Source: Halobacillus ihumii (GTDB taxonomy: Bacteria; Bacillota; Bacilli; Bacillales; Halobacillaceae). Taken from it: a DNA stretch of 64,000 nucleotides. The stretch covers positions 1 to 64,000 of the forward strand of contig NZ_CACVAO010000001.1 in assembly GCF_902726645.1 (NCBI RefSeq), written 5' to 3'. Each line of letters starts with the position of its first letter. The stretch's first letter is position 1. The position numbers were made by a program, and so were the translations under genes. This document shows positions 10,333-21,478 of the stretch, piece after piece. Below the pieces are notes generated by a model. It was not told the DNA's origin. It saw nothing but the letters and a program-made list of their open reading frames with translations, and searched no databases.

Positions 10333-11475
10333 ATGAATTTCGAATTAACGAAAGAACAAGAAATGACGAGGAAAATGGTCAGAGATTTCGCCGATGGGGT
10401 GATTCGTCCGCGAGCAATCGATATTGATGTGAATGCAGAGTTTCCCAAGGACATTTTTGATGAAATGGGCAAACTCGGGCTGCTTGGGATTCCTTTCCCG
10501 GAGGAATATGGCGGATCCGGAGGGGATACTGTGTCATATGCCCTGGCTGTCGAGGAGATCGGCAAGGTCTGTGGTTCGACAGGACTTAGTTATGCAGCAG
10601 CTGTATCGCTAGGCGCGAGTCCGCTGTATTATTTCGGGACTGAAGAACAAAAGCAGCAATACTTAACGCCTCTGGCTAAAGGGGAAACACTTGGTTCCTT
10701 CGGCTTAACCGAACCCAACGCTGGATCTGATGCTGGGGGGACAAAAACACGTGCAGTTCTAGAAGGTGATCAGTATGTCATCAACGGAGAGAAATGCTGG
10801 ATTACGAACGCTGAGTATGCGGACACCATTACAGTGACAGCTGTTTCCGGAAAAAGGGAAGACGGAAGAAATATCATTTCCGCCTTTATTATTCCGAGGG
10901 ATACACCGGGCATGAAGATTTCCAGCCCCTATGAAAAGATGGGCGTTCGCGGGTCTAACACATGTGAAATTATTCTTGAAGATGTCAAAGTACCGAAAGA
11001 AAATATTCTGGGGGACCCTCAAGGTGGTTTCAAACAATTTCTGCATACTCTTGACGGTGGGAGAATTTCCATCGCTGCCCTAGCAGTGGGAATTGCGCAA
11101 GCTTCATTAGATAAAGCGCTTGCTTATGCAAAAGAGAGAAAACAGTTTGGAAAGCCAATTTCAGATTTTCAGGCCATTCAGTTTAAATTATCTGATATGG
11201 CAATGGAAGTGGAACTTGCTCGAAATATGGTGTTAAAGTCAGCCTGGCTTAAGGACCAAAAGAAACCGTTTACAAAAGAGTCGGCCTATGCCAAGCTATT
11301 TGCATCCGAAACGGCCTTCCGGTCTGCCAACCAGGCGATCCAAATTCACGGAGGCTACGGGTATATGCGTGAGTATGAGGTGGAGAGATACTTAAGAGAT
11401 GCCAAACTGCTTGAAATCGGGGAAGGTACATCTGAAATCCAACGGTTGGTTATTGCTCGTCAGTTAGGCTGTTAA
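10333..11475 (+). CDS. yngJ: Short/branched-chain acyl-CoA dehydrogenase (YngJ-like)
   Basis: FAD-dependent acyl-CoA dehydrogenase, 380 residues, opening the operon with ATG 10333 after AAGGAGGAG. Both family signatures are present ([16 protein letters not shown] and [20 protein letters not shown]). In the operon it should oxidise isovaleryl-CoA to 3-methylcrotonyl-CoA. However, the residue in [11 protein letters not shown] at position 364 is Glu, the catalytic base position of butyryl/medium-chain enzymes; classical isovaleryl-CoA dehydrogenases have Ala or Gly there and use a Glu elsewhere. Substrate specificity is therefore uncertain. Confidence 0.92.
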   Translation: MNFELTKEQEMTRKMVRDFADGVIRPRAIDIDVNAEFPKDIFDEMGKLGLLGIPFPEEYGGSGGDTVSYALAVEEIGKVCGSTGLSYAAAVSLGASPLYYFGTEEQKQQYLTPLAKGETLGSFGLTEPNAGSDAGGTKTRAVLEGDQYVINGEKCWITNAEYADTITVTAVSGKREDGRNIISAFIIPRDTPGMKISSPYEKMGVRGSNTCEIILEDVKVPKENILGDPQGGFKQFLHTLDGGRISIAALAVGIAQASLDKALAYAKERKQFGKPISDFQAIQFKLSDMAMEVELARNMVLKSAWLKDQKKPFTKESAYAKLFASETAFRSANQAIQIHGGYGYMREYEVERYLRDAKLLEIGEGTSEIQRLVIARQLGC

Positions 11476-11496
11476 TATTTTTGAGGAGGTTATTCC

Positions 11497-13140
11497 ATGT
11501 CGTCCCTTTTACAAATGACTGTAGGTGAATTGGTAGAGAAACAGGCGGAAATGTATCCGGACCATGAAGCAATGGTGTATCCGGAGTTAAATCTAAGGAA
11601 AACGTATCGGGAATTTAATGATATGGCAGATAACGTTGCTAAAGGTTTGATGGCTCTAGGAGTAGAGAAAGGGGAACACCTGGCTATTTGGTCAGATAAT
11701 AAGCCCGAATGGCTCGTCACGCAATTTGCTACTGGAAAAATGGGTGCTGTACTCGTAACTGTGAATACAAATTATCGAGCCCAGGAACTTGAGTATCTGC
11801 TGAAACAGTCTGATGCCACTACCCTTATTCTGGCAGAAGAGTTTAAAGGAACATCCTATGTCGATATTTTAAAAGAAATCTGCCCCGAATTGGACTCCTC
11901 CATTAAAGGGGATCTGCAGAGCGACCGGCTGCCATACCTGAAAAATATTATCGTGCTGGGTGATAAAGAATATCCGGGTTGCTTTTCCTGGCAAGATATC
12001 ATTGATATGGGCCGTTCCATCTCAACTGAACAATTGGACCAGCGTAAGGCCACTCTATCCTATAAAGATGTTATTAATATGCAATATACCTCTGGAACGA
12101 CGGGATTCCCTAAAGGGGTTATGCTCAGCCATTACAACATCGTTAATAATGGAAACCAAGTCGCTGATTCTATGAAACTAACAGAGAATGACCGGCTCTG
12201 TATTCCGGTTCCTTTCTTCCATTGTTTCGGCTGTGTTCTGGGCACAATGGCAGCTGTATCAAAGGGTGCGACGATGGTAATTTTAGAGCAGTTCAATGCT
12301 GAAAAAGTGTTAAAAGCTGTTAAGGAAGAGCATTGTACAGGGCTTCATGGAGTCCCTACGATGTTCATTGCTGAATTAAATGATCCTAGTTTTGAAAAGT
12401 ACCAACCCGACACGTTGAGAACCGGGATTATGGCAGGGTCCACCTGTCCGATGGAAGTTATGAAAAATGTAATGAATAAAATGGGGGCAGAAGAAATCAC
12501 CATTGCATACGGGCAGACAGAATCGTCCCCTGTCATTACTCAAACACGGACGGACGATTCGGTTGAACGCAAAGTAGGAACAGTTGGGCGTGTTCATCCT
12601 AATGTGGAGGTGAAAGTAGTCGATCCCGCTACTGGGGAAGAGATGGAGCGAGGGATTCCTGGAGAATTGTGTACGCGAGGGTACTTAGTTATGGAAGGAT
12701 ATTACAAAAATGAGGAAGCAACTGCTGCAGCAATTGATCAGGATGGCTGGCTTCATACGGGTGATATTGCCGTGATGGATGCAGAAGGTTATGTGGAGAT
12801 TACCGGGAGAATGAAAGATATGATCATTCGTGGCGGTGAGAATATCTATCCACGTGAAATTGAAGAGTTTTTATACCAGTATCCAGACGTGCTTGATGTG
12901 CAGGTTATTGGCGTTCCTGATCAAAAGTATGGTGAGGAAATCATGGCGTTTATCATTACGAAAGATGGGGCTGAAACGAGCGAACAGGACATCCGGACAT
13001 TCTGCGATGGACAAATTTCAAAACATAAAATTCCAAAATATATCCGATTTACAGATGAATACCCGATGACAGCCAGTGGCAAAATTCAAAAGTTCAAGCT
13101 GAGAGAAGATGCTGTGGATTTTATTAATTCTTATTCATAG
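11497..13140 (+). CDS. yngI: AMP-forming acyl-CoA synthetase (YngI-like)
   Basis: A 547-residue member of the ANL adenylating superfamily. It has YTSGTTGFPKGVMLSH (P-loop-like A3 motif), a mid AYGQTESSPV motif, GWLHTGD and the hinge GRMKDMIIRGGENIYPREIEE; the catalytic Lys is in TASGKIQKFKL near the C-terminus. It activates a free fatty or branched acid to its CoA thioester with ATP, feeding the dehydrogenase. It starts 21 bases after yngJ with a TGAGGAGG site. The exact acid is not visible in the sequence. Confidence 0.92.
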   Translation: MSSLLQMTVGELVEKQAEMYPDHEAMVYPELNLRKTYREFNDMADNVAKGLMALGVEKGEHLAIWSDNKPEWLVTQFATGKMGAVLVTVNTNYRAQELEYLLKQSDATTLILAEEFKGTSYVDILKEICPELDSSIKGDLQSDRLPYLKNIIVLGDKEYPGCFSWQDIIDMGRSISTEQLDQRKATLSYKDVINMQYTSGTTGFPKGVMLSHYNIVNNGNQVADSMKLTENDRLCIPVPFFHCFGCVLGTMAAVSKGATMVILEQFNAEKVLKAVKEEHCTGLHGVPTMFIAELNDPSFEKYQPDTLRTGIMAGSTCPMEVMKNVMNKMGAEEITIAYGQTESSPVITQTRTDDSVERKVGTVGRVHPNVEVKVVDPATGEEMERGIPGELCTRGYLVMEGYYKNEEATAAAIDQDGWLHTGDIAVMDAEGYVEITGRMKDMIIRGGENIYPREIEEFLYQYPDVLDVQVIGVPDQKYGEEIMAFIITKDGAETSEQDIRTFCDGQISKHKIPKYIRFTDEYPMTASGKIQKFKLREDAVDFINSYS

Positions 13141-13151
13141 GAGGGATTGCT

Positions 13152-14507
13152 TTGTTTTCTAAAATATTAATTGCAAACCGCGGTGAAATTGCTTCAAGAG
13201 TAATTCGCACTTGTGCCAGATTAAATATTAAAACGGTAGCCGTCTACTCAGAAGCTGATCAGCATGCACCCTATGTGGAAGAAGCAGATGAGAGCTATTT
13301 AATTGGCAAACCGCGTGTGAATGAATCGTATTTGAACGCCGATAAAATTATACAGGTTGCTCAAAAATCAGGAGCAGAAGCCATTCATCCTGGTTATGGG
13401 CTGTTAAGTGAAAATGCTGATTTTGCTAGAAAAGTTCGCGAAGCCGGAATCACGTTCATCGGGCCTTCCGCTGATGTGATGGCAAAAATGGGCGATAAAA
13501 TTGCTGCTCGAAATGAAATGAAGCAAGCAGGTGTTCCGATTGTACCTGGTACTGAGGAAGCTGTAGCTGATGTAGAGGCAGCCAAGACCACCGCTAAAGA
13601 TTTTGGCTACCCGCTTATGCTTAAAGCTGCAGCTGGCGGGGGCGGAATCGGGATGCAGGCTGTTCAAAATGAACAGGAGCTCGAAAAAGCCTTTGAAGGC
13701 AACCAAAAGCGTGCTGAAACATTTTTCGGAAATGGCAAAATGTTTATGGAAAAGCAGATTATCGATCCAAGGCATATCGAAATTCAAGTGTTAGCTGACG
13801 AGTTCGGAAATGCTGTGCACTTATTTGAGCGGGAATGTTCCATTCAACGCCGCCATCAAAAAGTTGTCGAAGAGGCTCCTTCCCCATTTTTATCAGAAAA
13901 AACAAGACAGCAGATGGGGGAAAGCGCGCTTAAAGCTGTTCACTCTCTCGGTTACGCCAATGCAGGTACGATTGAGTTTCTAGTGGATGAAGAGGAGAAT
14001 TACTATTTTCTAGAAATGAACACACGCCTTCAGGTAGAGCATCCCGTAACGGAAGAAATCACGGGACTTGACCTTGTAGAACAGCAGCTGCGGATTGCTG
14101 CTGGAGAGAAGCTGGCAATAACACAGGACGACCTCTCCATTCAAGGTCATGCGATTGAAGTGCGCATTTATGCAGAGGATTCGAATACCTTTTTCCCGTC
14201 CCCTGGGCAAATAACGAATTTAGTATTGCCGCAAGGAGAAGGAATTCGTCATGAATTAGCTGTCCATGGCGACTCACAGGTTACGCCTTTTTATGACCCG
14301 ATGATTGCAAAGCTTGTCGTTAGCGGGGCTTCTCGTGAGGAAGCGATCGATCGGCTGACCAAAGCGCTTCATCAATATGAAGTGCAGGGGATTAAAAATA
14401 ATGTCATGATGTTAAAACGTATCATCACACATGAGAAATTCAAACAGGGTGATACGAAGACATCATTTATTGAAAACTACTATTTACCAACACTTACAAA
14501 TCACTAA
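13152..14507 (+). CDS. yngH: Biotin carboxylase subunit of an acyl-CoA carboxylase (YngH-like)
   Basis: A 451-residue biotin carboxylase: N-terminal fold ILIANRGEIASRVIRT, ATP-grasp glycine loop KAAAGGGGIGM, ECSIQRRHQKVVEEAPSP, and FLEMNTRLQVEHPVTE with the catalytic residues. It carboxylates biotin on the small carrier encoded next, using ATP and bicarbonate. The start is TTG 13152, 11 bases after the previous stop, with AGGAGGG upstream. With the carrier and the carboxyltransferase at the operon end it would make a 3-methylcrotonyl-CoA carboxylase. The carrier domain is on a separate chain rather than fused, as in the B. subtilis yng locus. Confidence 0.95.
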   Translation: MFSKILIANRGEIASRVIRTCARLNIKTVAVYSEADQHAPYVEEADESYLIGKPRVNESYLNADKIIQVAQKSGAEAIHPGYGLLSENADFARKVREAGITFIGPSADVMAKMGDKIAARNEMKQAGVPIVPGTEEAVADVEAAKTTAKDFGYPLMLKAAAGGGGIGMQAVQNEQELEKAFEGNQKRAETFFGNGKMFMEKQIIDPRHIEIQVLADEFGNAVHLFERECSIQRRHQKVVEEAPSPFLSEKTRQQMGESALKAVHSLGYANAGTIEFLVDEEENYYFLEMNTRLQVEHPVTEEITGLDLVEQQLRIAAGEKLAITQDDLSIQGHAIEVRIYAEDSNTFFPSPGQITNLVLPQGEGIRHELAVHGDSQVTPFYDPMIAKLVVSGASREEAIDRLTKALHQYEVQGIKNNVMMLKRIITHEKFKQGDTKTSFIENYYLPTLTNH

Positions 14508-14519
14508 GGAGGAAGAACA

Positions 14520-14732
14520 ATGAACGAAGTAAAAGCATCTATGGCAGGCAGCGTATGGAAGATTGTAGCTCAAGCAGGAGATCAAGTGAAGAACGGGGAG
14601 GATATCGCGATTTTAGAATCGATGAAGATGGAAATCCCGATTCCTTCTGAGGCTGATGGAACTGTAAAAGAATTGAAAGTATCTGAAGGCGATTTTGTTA
14701 ATGAAGGCGACGTTATTGCCATTATTGAATAA
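14520..14732 (+). CDS. Biotin carrier protein (biotinyl domain)
   Basis: A 70-residue stand-alone biotinyl domain. ESMKMEIPI carries the biotin-accepting Lys at residue 36; the rest forms the flattened beta barrel (MAGSVWKIV, GDFVNEGDVIAIIE). It corresponds to the small yngHB gene of B. subtilis, which is often missed because of its size. It starts 12 bases after the carboxylase with AGGAGG, and shuttles the carboxyl group to the carboxyltransferase. Confidence 0.93.
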   Translation: MNEVKASMAGSVWKIVAQAGDQVKNGEDIAILESMKMEIPIPSEADGTVKELKVSEGDFVNEGDVIAIIE

Positions 14733-14747
14733 ATAGGAGCGGGTAAG

Positions 14748-15644
14748 ATGTTGAAGCGGCCGGAAAAAGTCACCGTTAAAGAAGTTGGCCCTCGTGACGG
14801 GCTGCAAAACGAAAAGAAGAGTATCGCTACGGAAGACAAAATTGAATGGATTAATCAATTATCGGAAGCGGGCTATGACTATATTGAAATCAGTTCCTTT
14901 GTCCATCCGAAGTGGATTCCTCAGCTGAAAGATGCAAGAGAAGTTGCCAAAGGAATTATCCGTAAAACAGGGGTTACTTATGCAGCGCTGGTACCGAATA
15001 TGAAAGGTCTTGAAGCAGCTCTTGAAACCAATATAGATGAAGTATCTGTGTTCATGTCCGCAAGTGAATCTCACAACAAAAACAATATTAACAAAACCAT
15101 CGAAGAAACCTATCCAGTACTAGAAGAAGTGGTCAAAGAAGCAAAGGCGAGTAACAAACGAGTACGGGGATATGTGTCAACAGTGTTCGGATGTCCATAT
15201 GAAGGGGATATTCTGCCAAGTCAGGTGTTGAGTGTATCCAACAGGCTGTTTGATATGGGAATTGATGAGCTGTCGCTCGGAGATACGATTGGTGTCGCGA
15301 ATCCGCATCAAGTTGATGAGACCCTGCAATTTTTAAAAGGGAAACTTAATTTTTCTAAACTAGCCATGCATTTTCATAACACACAGGGAATGGCTTTAGC
15401 CAATGTCTTAGTTTCCTTACAGCATGACATTCAAATATTTGACGGTTCCTTAGGTGGTCTTGGCGGCTGTCCTTATGCTAAAGGAGCTTCCGGAAATTTA
15501 GCTACGGATGATTTAGTTCACATGCTTGAATCGATGGGCATTGAAACAGGTATTGCTCAAGGGAAGCTGCTGGAGGCGGCCAGCTACATTCAAGACAAAC
15601 TTGGCAAGTCTCTGCCGAGTCACCAAATGCATGTGCACAAATGA
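14748..15644 (+). CDS. yngG: Hydroxymethylglutaryl-CoA lyase (YngG-like)
   Basis: A 298-residue TIM-barrel lyase that cleaves 3-hydroxy-3-methylglutaryl-CoA to acetyl-CoA and acetoacetate. EVGPRDGLQNE near the start holds the catalytic Arg/Asp pair, MHFHNTQGMALAN supplies metal-binding His residues, and GGLGGCPYAKGASGN is the HMG-CoA lyase signature with the active-site Cys. It ends the leucine pathway and strongly supports the pathway assignment for the operon. The spacing to the carrier gene is 15 bases. Confidence 0.95.
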   Translation: MLKRPEKVTVKEVGPRDGLQNEKKSIATEDKIEWINQLSEAGYDYIEISSFVHPKWIPQLKDAREVAKGIIRKTGVTYAALVPNMKGLEAALETNIDEVSVFMSASESHNKNNINKTIEETYPVLEEVVKEAKASNKRVRGYVSTVFGCPYEGDILPSQVLSVSNRLFDMGIDELSLGDTIGVANPHQVDETLQFLKGKLNFSKLAMHFHNTQGMALANVLVSLQHDIQIFDGSLGGLGGCPYAKGASGNLATDDLVHMLESMGIETGIAQGKLLEAASYIQDKLGKSLPSHQMHVHK

Positions 15645-15668
15645 ATTCAGTAACGGAGGTGTATTTCA

Positions 15669-16448
15669 TTGAGTCCATTAGTTACTCTTGAAATCACGGA
15701 TGAACGAATTGGATACCTTACCTTAAATAGACCTGAGGCCGCGAATAGTCTGTCTACTGCTTTATTAGACGAACTTACGAGCGTACTTGCAGAGGTAAAC
15801 CGATCTGACGTCAATGTACTCATTGTCACAGGAAGCGGTGAAAAGGCCTTCTGTGCAGGAGCTGACTTAAAGGAAAGGGCCGGGATGTCACAAGATGAAG
15901 TCGTTCGAACGGTGGAGAAAATCGGGGATGCGATCCGTAAGCTGGAACAGGTTGAGATCCCAACCATTGCTATGATCAATGGCGCAGCATATGGAGGAGG
16001 ACTTGAACTTGCCCTTGCCTGTGACATTCGAGTGTTGACTTCTAATGCCAAGGTTGGGCTAACCGAAACGTCGTTAGCGATCATTCCAGGCGCGGGCGGC
16101 ACGCAGCGGTTGACACGTTTAATCGGCCTAGGGAAAGCGAAAGAAATGATCTTTACTGCAAAACCGATCCAGGCTGATAAAGCACTGACGATTGGCTTAG
16201 TTGAAGGCGTTTATACAACTAGTGAGCTAAAAGCTGAAACCCATGCACTTGCTGCGCAAATCGCTAAAAACGGGCCAATTGCGTTAAAACAGGCAAAGAA
16301 AGCGATCCAACATGGCAGTCAAACGGACTTGTCTACAGGTCTTGAGATCGAGCGGATGTGTTACAAGCGAACCATTCCGACAGAGGACAGGATCGAAGGA
16401 TTGCAAGCTTTTAAAGAGAAGCGAAAACCTGAATACACAGGTAAATGA
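15669..16448 (+). CDS. yngF: Enoyl-CoA hydratase, probably methylglutaconyl-CoA hydratase (YngF-like)
   Basis: A 259-residue crotonase-fold protein. The oxyanion-hole segments CAGADLKER and NGAAYGGGLELALACDIRV and the catalytic Glu region (LTETSLAIIPGAGGTQRL) are intact. In this operon the expected step is hydration of 3-methylglutaconyl-CoA to HMG-CoA. The start is TTG 15669 after GGAGGTG. It overlaps or abuts the next gene: an ATG at 16445 sits in its stop (ATGA). Confidence 0.93.
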   Translation: MSPLVTLEITDERIGYLTLNRPEAANSLSTALLDELTSVLAEVNRSDVNVLIVTGSGEKAFCAGADLKERAGMSQDEVVRTVEKIGDAIRKLEQVEIPTIAMINGAAYGGGLELALACDIRVLTSNAKVGLTETSLAIIPGAGGTQRLTRLIGLGKAKEMIFTAKPIQADKALTIGLVEGVYTTSELKAETHALAAQIAKNGPIALKQAKKAIQHGSQTDLSTGLEIERMCYKRTIPTEDRIEGLQAFKEKRKPEYTGK

Positions 16449-16468
16449 ACGAAAAGGCGGTGGAGAAG

Positions 16469-17992
16469 ATGAATGAAACATTAGAACATATGAAAGAAAA
16501 AGTATCTTCAGGCGGCTCGTCAAAATATCACGAAAAAAATAATGAAAAAGGCAAGATGTTTGTTCGGGAGCGTCTGAGTCAATTATTTGATGATGATTTA
16601 AATATTGAAGATGCCTTTTTTGCGAACTGTATGGATGGTTCTCTTCCAGCAGATGGTGTCGTGACAGGAATTGGGAAAGTTAATGGAGAACAAGTTTGTG
16701 TGATGGCTAATGATTCTACTGTTAAAGCGGGTTCCTGGGGAGCTCGTACTGTGGAAAAGATTATCCGTATTCAGGAGACGGCGATGAAACTAGAGATTCC
16801 AATGCTTTACTTAGTGGATTCAGCTGGAGCGAGGATAACTGATCAGGTTGAAATGTTCCCTAACCGCAGAGGAGCAGGACGTATTTTCCATAACCAAATT
16901 AAATTATCCGGGCGTGTCCCGCAAATTTGCTTGCTTTTTGGTCCATCAGCCGCAGGAGGAGCCTACATACCTGCTTTTTGTGACATTGTAGTGATGGTGG
17001 ATGGTAATGCCTCGATGTACTTAGGTTCACCGCGAATGGCTGAGAAAGTGATTGGCGAGAAAGTGACACTTGAGGAAATGGGCGGTGCTAACATGCATTG
17101 TTCTGTTTCTGGTTGTGGAGATGTGCTGACTAAGGACGAACCGGAAGCGATTGCTTATGCAAGGAACTATTTATCCTATTTTCCTTCAAACTTCCGCCAC
17201 GCAGCTAAACGGCAAGAACCTGTTAAGCCCGCTTCATTAGAAAAGACTATTTCGGAAATTATCCCAGATAATCAAAATGCTCCCTTTAATATGTATGACC
17301 TTATCGATCGCTTAATTGACGAGGGATCATTTTGTGAAATTAAAAAGAAATTTGCTCCTGAAATCATTACAGGATTAACGCGAATTGATGGCCGCACCGT
17401 AGGGATTATTGCTAATCAGCCGAGAGCGAAAGGCGGTGTATTATTCCCGGATTCTGCCGACAAATCAGCTAAGTTTATGCAGCTTTGTGACGCCTTTAAT
17501 ATTCCGCTGCTCTTCCTAGTAGATATTCCAGGGTTCATGATCGGAACGAAAGTAGAACGGGCAGGGATCATCCGACATGGTGCAAAAATGTTATCAGCGA
17601 TGAGTGAAGCAACCGTTCCTAAGATCTCCGTGATTGTGCGGAAGGCCTATGGAGCAGGTCTTTATGCAATGGCTGGACCAGCCTTTGAACCAGATGCTTG
17701 TATAGCACTTCCTTCCGCACAGATTGCGGTAATGGGACCAGAAGCAGCTGTTAACGCAGTTTATGCTAATAAAATTGCTGAACTTGATGAAGCAGATCGT
17801 CCTGCTTTTATTAAGGAAAAACATGAAGAATATAAAGAAAACATTGATATTTATCGGTTAGCGTCAGAATTAGTTGTAGATGATATTGTTCAACCCGATC
17901 GCCTGAGGGATGACTTATCTTTACGATTTGAAGCTTATTCAAACAAGAATGTTACATTTACTGAGCGTAAACATGGTGTGTATCCTGTATAA
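16469..17992 (+). CDS. yngE: Acyl-CoA carboxylase carboxyltransferase subunit (YngE-like)
   Basis: Biotin-dependent carboxyltransferase, about 507 residues, with both crotonase-like halves: the N-half has GGAYIPAFCDIVVMV and GARITDQVEMF; the C-half has DIPGFMIGTKVERAGIIRHGAKML and KAYGAGLYAMAG. It moves CO2 from the carrier to the acyl-CoA, most likely 3-methylcrotonyl-CoA; propionyl-CoA is the alternative. I prefer ATG 16469, which has GGTGGAG just upstream, but ATG 16445 (eight more residues, overlapping yngF by 4 bp) is also possible. It is the last gene of the operon and is followed by a terminator. Confidence 0.93.
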   Translation: MNETLEHMKEKVSSGGSSKYHEKNNEKGKMFVRERLSQLFDDDLNIEDAFFANCMDGSLPADGVVTGIGKVNGEQVCVMANDSTVKAGSWGARTVEKIIRIQETAMKLEIPMLYLVDSAGARITDQVEMFPNRRGAGRIFHNQIKLSGRVPQICLLFGPSAAGGAYIPAFCDIVVMVDGNASMYLGSPRMAEKVIGEKVTLEEMGGANMHCSVSGCGDVLTKDEPEAIAYARNYLSYFPSNFRHAAKRQEPVKPASLEKTISEIIPDNQNAPFNMYDLIDRLIDEGSFCEIKKKFAPEIITGLTRIDGRTVGIIANQPRAKGGVLFPDSADKSAKFMQLCDAFNIPLLFLVDIPGFMIGTKVERAGIIRHGAKMLSAMSEATVPKISVIVRKAYGAGLYAMAGPAFEPDACIALPSAQIAVMGPEAAVNAVYANKIAELDEADRPAFIKEKHEEYKENIDIYRLASELVVDDIVQPDRLRDDLSLRFEAYSNKNVTFTERKHGVYPV

Positions 17993-17997
17993 AAAGT

Positions 17998-18032
17998 AAA
18001 TCCACTGCCTTTTAATAGGTAGTGGATTTTTT
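17998..18032. terminator. Terminator between convergent operon and acyl-CoA ligase
   Basis: AATCCACTGCC / GGTAGTGGATT stem with an 8-nt loop, followed by TTTTTT on the plus strand. It may also serve the minus-strand gene ending at 18044, though the A run on that side is weaker. Confidence 0.8.
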
Positions 18033-18043
18033 AATAGTTTTCT

Positions 18044-19999
18044 TTATTTGTTTATAGGATGATTCTGTCCGATCGAGCGAATTTCGTTTACGGCATCGGG
18101 GTTCTCAAGGGCACTCAAGTCTCCGGATGGTTCATTTAAATAAGCTGATTTAATAGCTCGTCTCATAACTTTAGCATTGCGTGTTTTAGGTAAGTCCTGG
18201 ACAGCAAAAACTTTTTTAGGGGCAAGAGCTTTACCAAGTTTATGGGCTAAATAATCTTTGAGTTCATCGATCAAAGCCGTTGTCTGTTCTTGTTTTAATA
18301 CAACAAAGGCTACAGCTTCTTCGCCTTTAACTTCATGAGGAACCCCAATTACACCGGACTCAATCACAGCATCATGGGAGACGAGGACGGATTCAACTTC
18401 CGCAGGTCCTAAACGTTTTCCTGCTACATTTAATACGTCATCGGAACGGCCGGTGATCGTATAGTATCCCTCTTCATCAACCGTAACCCAGTCTCCATGA
18501 ACCCAAGTGTCTTCAAACCTGCTCCAGTATGACTTTTCATATCGTTCATTATCTTTATAAAATCCTTTCGTCATGCCGACCCACGGTTGTTTTAAAACGA
18601 GCTCTCCAACTTCATTGACTAGCGATTGCCCATTGTCGTCATACACATCAACGTCCATGCCTGGTAACGCTGCGTTAAACGTTACGGGCTGAATCGGTTT
18701 AACGAGGACGTTTCCGAATATCCCTCCAGAAACTTCAGTTCCACCAGAGTAATTAAAAATAGGGACTCTGGAATGCCCGACATGTTTAAATAACCAGTGC
18801 CATGGTTCAGGATTCCACGGTTCTCCGGTTGAACCGATTAGCTTTAAAGAAGATAAGTTATGTTTTTCTATCCAATCAAGACCGTGCTTAATCATGGATC
18901 GAATCAGGGTTGGAGAGATACCAAGGTGTGTCACGTCGTAACGATCAACCAGCTCCCACAATCGATCTGGCTGGGGATAGTCAGGAGTTCCTTCAAACAT
19001 AACGATCGAAGCGCCGTTCATTAAACCTCCATATACGAGGAATGGGCCCATCATCCACCCCATATCGGTGTACCAGAAAATTGTATCCTCTGAAGTAACG
19101 TCCATACACATCCCCGCATCAAAAGCAGATTTGATGGGGAACCCGGCATGTGTATGAAGAACCCCTTTAGGCTTGCCTGTTGTGCCAGATGTATAAATAA
19201 GCATGTATGGATCATCCGCTGAGGTTGATTTCGTCTCATATGTTTTATTATGATCTTTCACTTGATTATAGGTCAGATCGCGCTTGTCCTTCCAAGTTAC
19301 ATTCTGCTGCGTACGTTCGACTACAATTACATGCTCGAGTGAATCACAAGCATCTGCAGCCACGTCAGCTTCGTCTTTCATATTAATGGATTTACCTCTA
19401 CGGTAAAAACCATCGGCCGTAATTAATACTTTTGATTCGGCTGCCTGGATTCGTGTCGCAATTGCTTCAGATTTATAGCCGGAAAAGGTCGGGCAAAAGA
19501 TCGCACCGATTTTCGAAACGGCCAGCATAGAAATCAGCGTCTCTGGAAGCATTGGTAAATAGATGGTCACGACATCGCCTTTTCCTAATCCTAGTTTCTC
19601 TAACCCATTAGAAAAGGAATTTACTTCTTCATAGAGTTCAGCATAAGTAAATGAACGTTTCTCTCCATCATCACCTTCCCAATAAAGGGCGATGTCATGT
19701 TTCTTATCATCGTTGTGAGCCCACTTATCAAGAGCATTGTCAACCACATTCATCTTTCCGTTTACAAACCAATCAGGATATTTAATTCCAGAGGAAAGGT
19801 CGAGTGTTTTTGAGTACGGCTGATCCCATTCAATACCAAGTTCCGATACAGCTTGATCCCAGAACCAGGTGATATCCTCGGTTGATTTTTTCTGAAAGGC
19901 ATCATAATCTTCATAGCCGTGTTTTTTCATCCACTTGTATAGTCGTGTGTTCTGTTTCTGTTCATTTGTAGGGAACCATGCTGCTTCGTATGTAGACAT
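18044..19999 (-). CDS. Short-chain acyl-CoA ligase, acetyl-CoA synthetase type
   Basis: A 651-residue AMP-forming ligase of the acetate/propionate--CoA ligase family: an N-terminal Acs-type domain (ITWFWDQAVSELGIEW, FVNGKMNVVDNALDKWA), YTSGTTGKPKGVLHTH, WYTDMGWMMGP, STGEPWNPEPW and the C-terminal GRSDDVLNVAGKRLGPAEVE. The Lys in TRNAKVMRR is the residue commonly controlled by acetylation in this family. It differs from AcsA of B. subtilis in length (651 against about 572). It converges on the leucine operon, whose product acetoacetate or acetate it might use; this link is inference. ATG 19999 follows an AGGAGGATT site. Confidence 0.85.
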   Translation of the reverse strand: MSTYEAAWFPTNEQKQNTRLYKWMKKHGYEDYDAFQKKSTEDITWFWDQAVSELGIEWDQPYSKTLDLSSGIKYPDWFVNGKMNVVDNALDKWAHNDDKKHDIALYWEGDDGEKRSFTYAELYEEVNSFSNGLEKLGLGKGDVVTIYLPMLPETLISMLAVSKIGAIFCPTFSGYKSEAIATRIQAAESKVLITADGFYRRGKSINMKDEADVAADACDSLEHVIVVERTQQNVTWKDKRDLTYNQVKDHNKTYETKSTSADDPYMLIYTSGTTGKPKGVLHTHAGFPIKSAFDAGMCMDVTSEDTIFWYTDMGWMMGPFLVYGGLMNGASIVMFEGTPDYPQPDRLWELVDRYDVTHLGISPTLIRSMIKHGLDWIEKHNLSSLKLIGSTGEPWNPEPWHWLFKHVGHSRVPIFNYSGGTEVSGGIFGNVLVKPIQPVTFNAALPGMDVDVYDDNGQSLVNEVGELVLKQPWVGMTKGFYKDNERYEKSYWSRFEDTWVHGDWVTVDEEGYYTITGRSDDVLNVAGKRLGPAEVESVLVSHDAVIESGVIGVPHEVKGEEAVAFVVLKQEQTTALIDELKDYLAHKLGKALAPKKVFAVQDLPKTRNAKVMRRAIKSAYLNEPSGDLSALENPDAVNEIRSIGQNHPINK

Positions 20000-21465
<1,466 letters not shown>

Positions 21466-21478
21466 GGAGTTAACTGCT

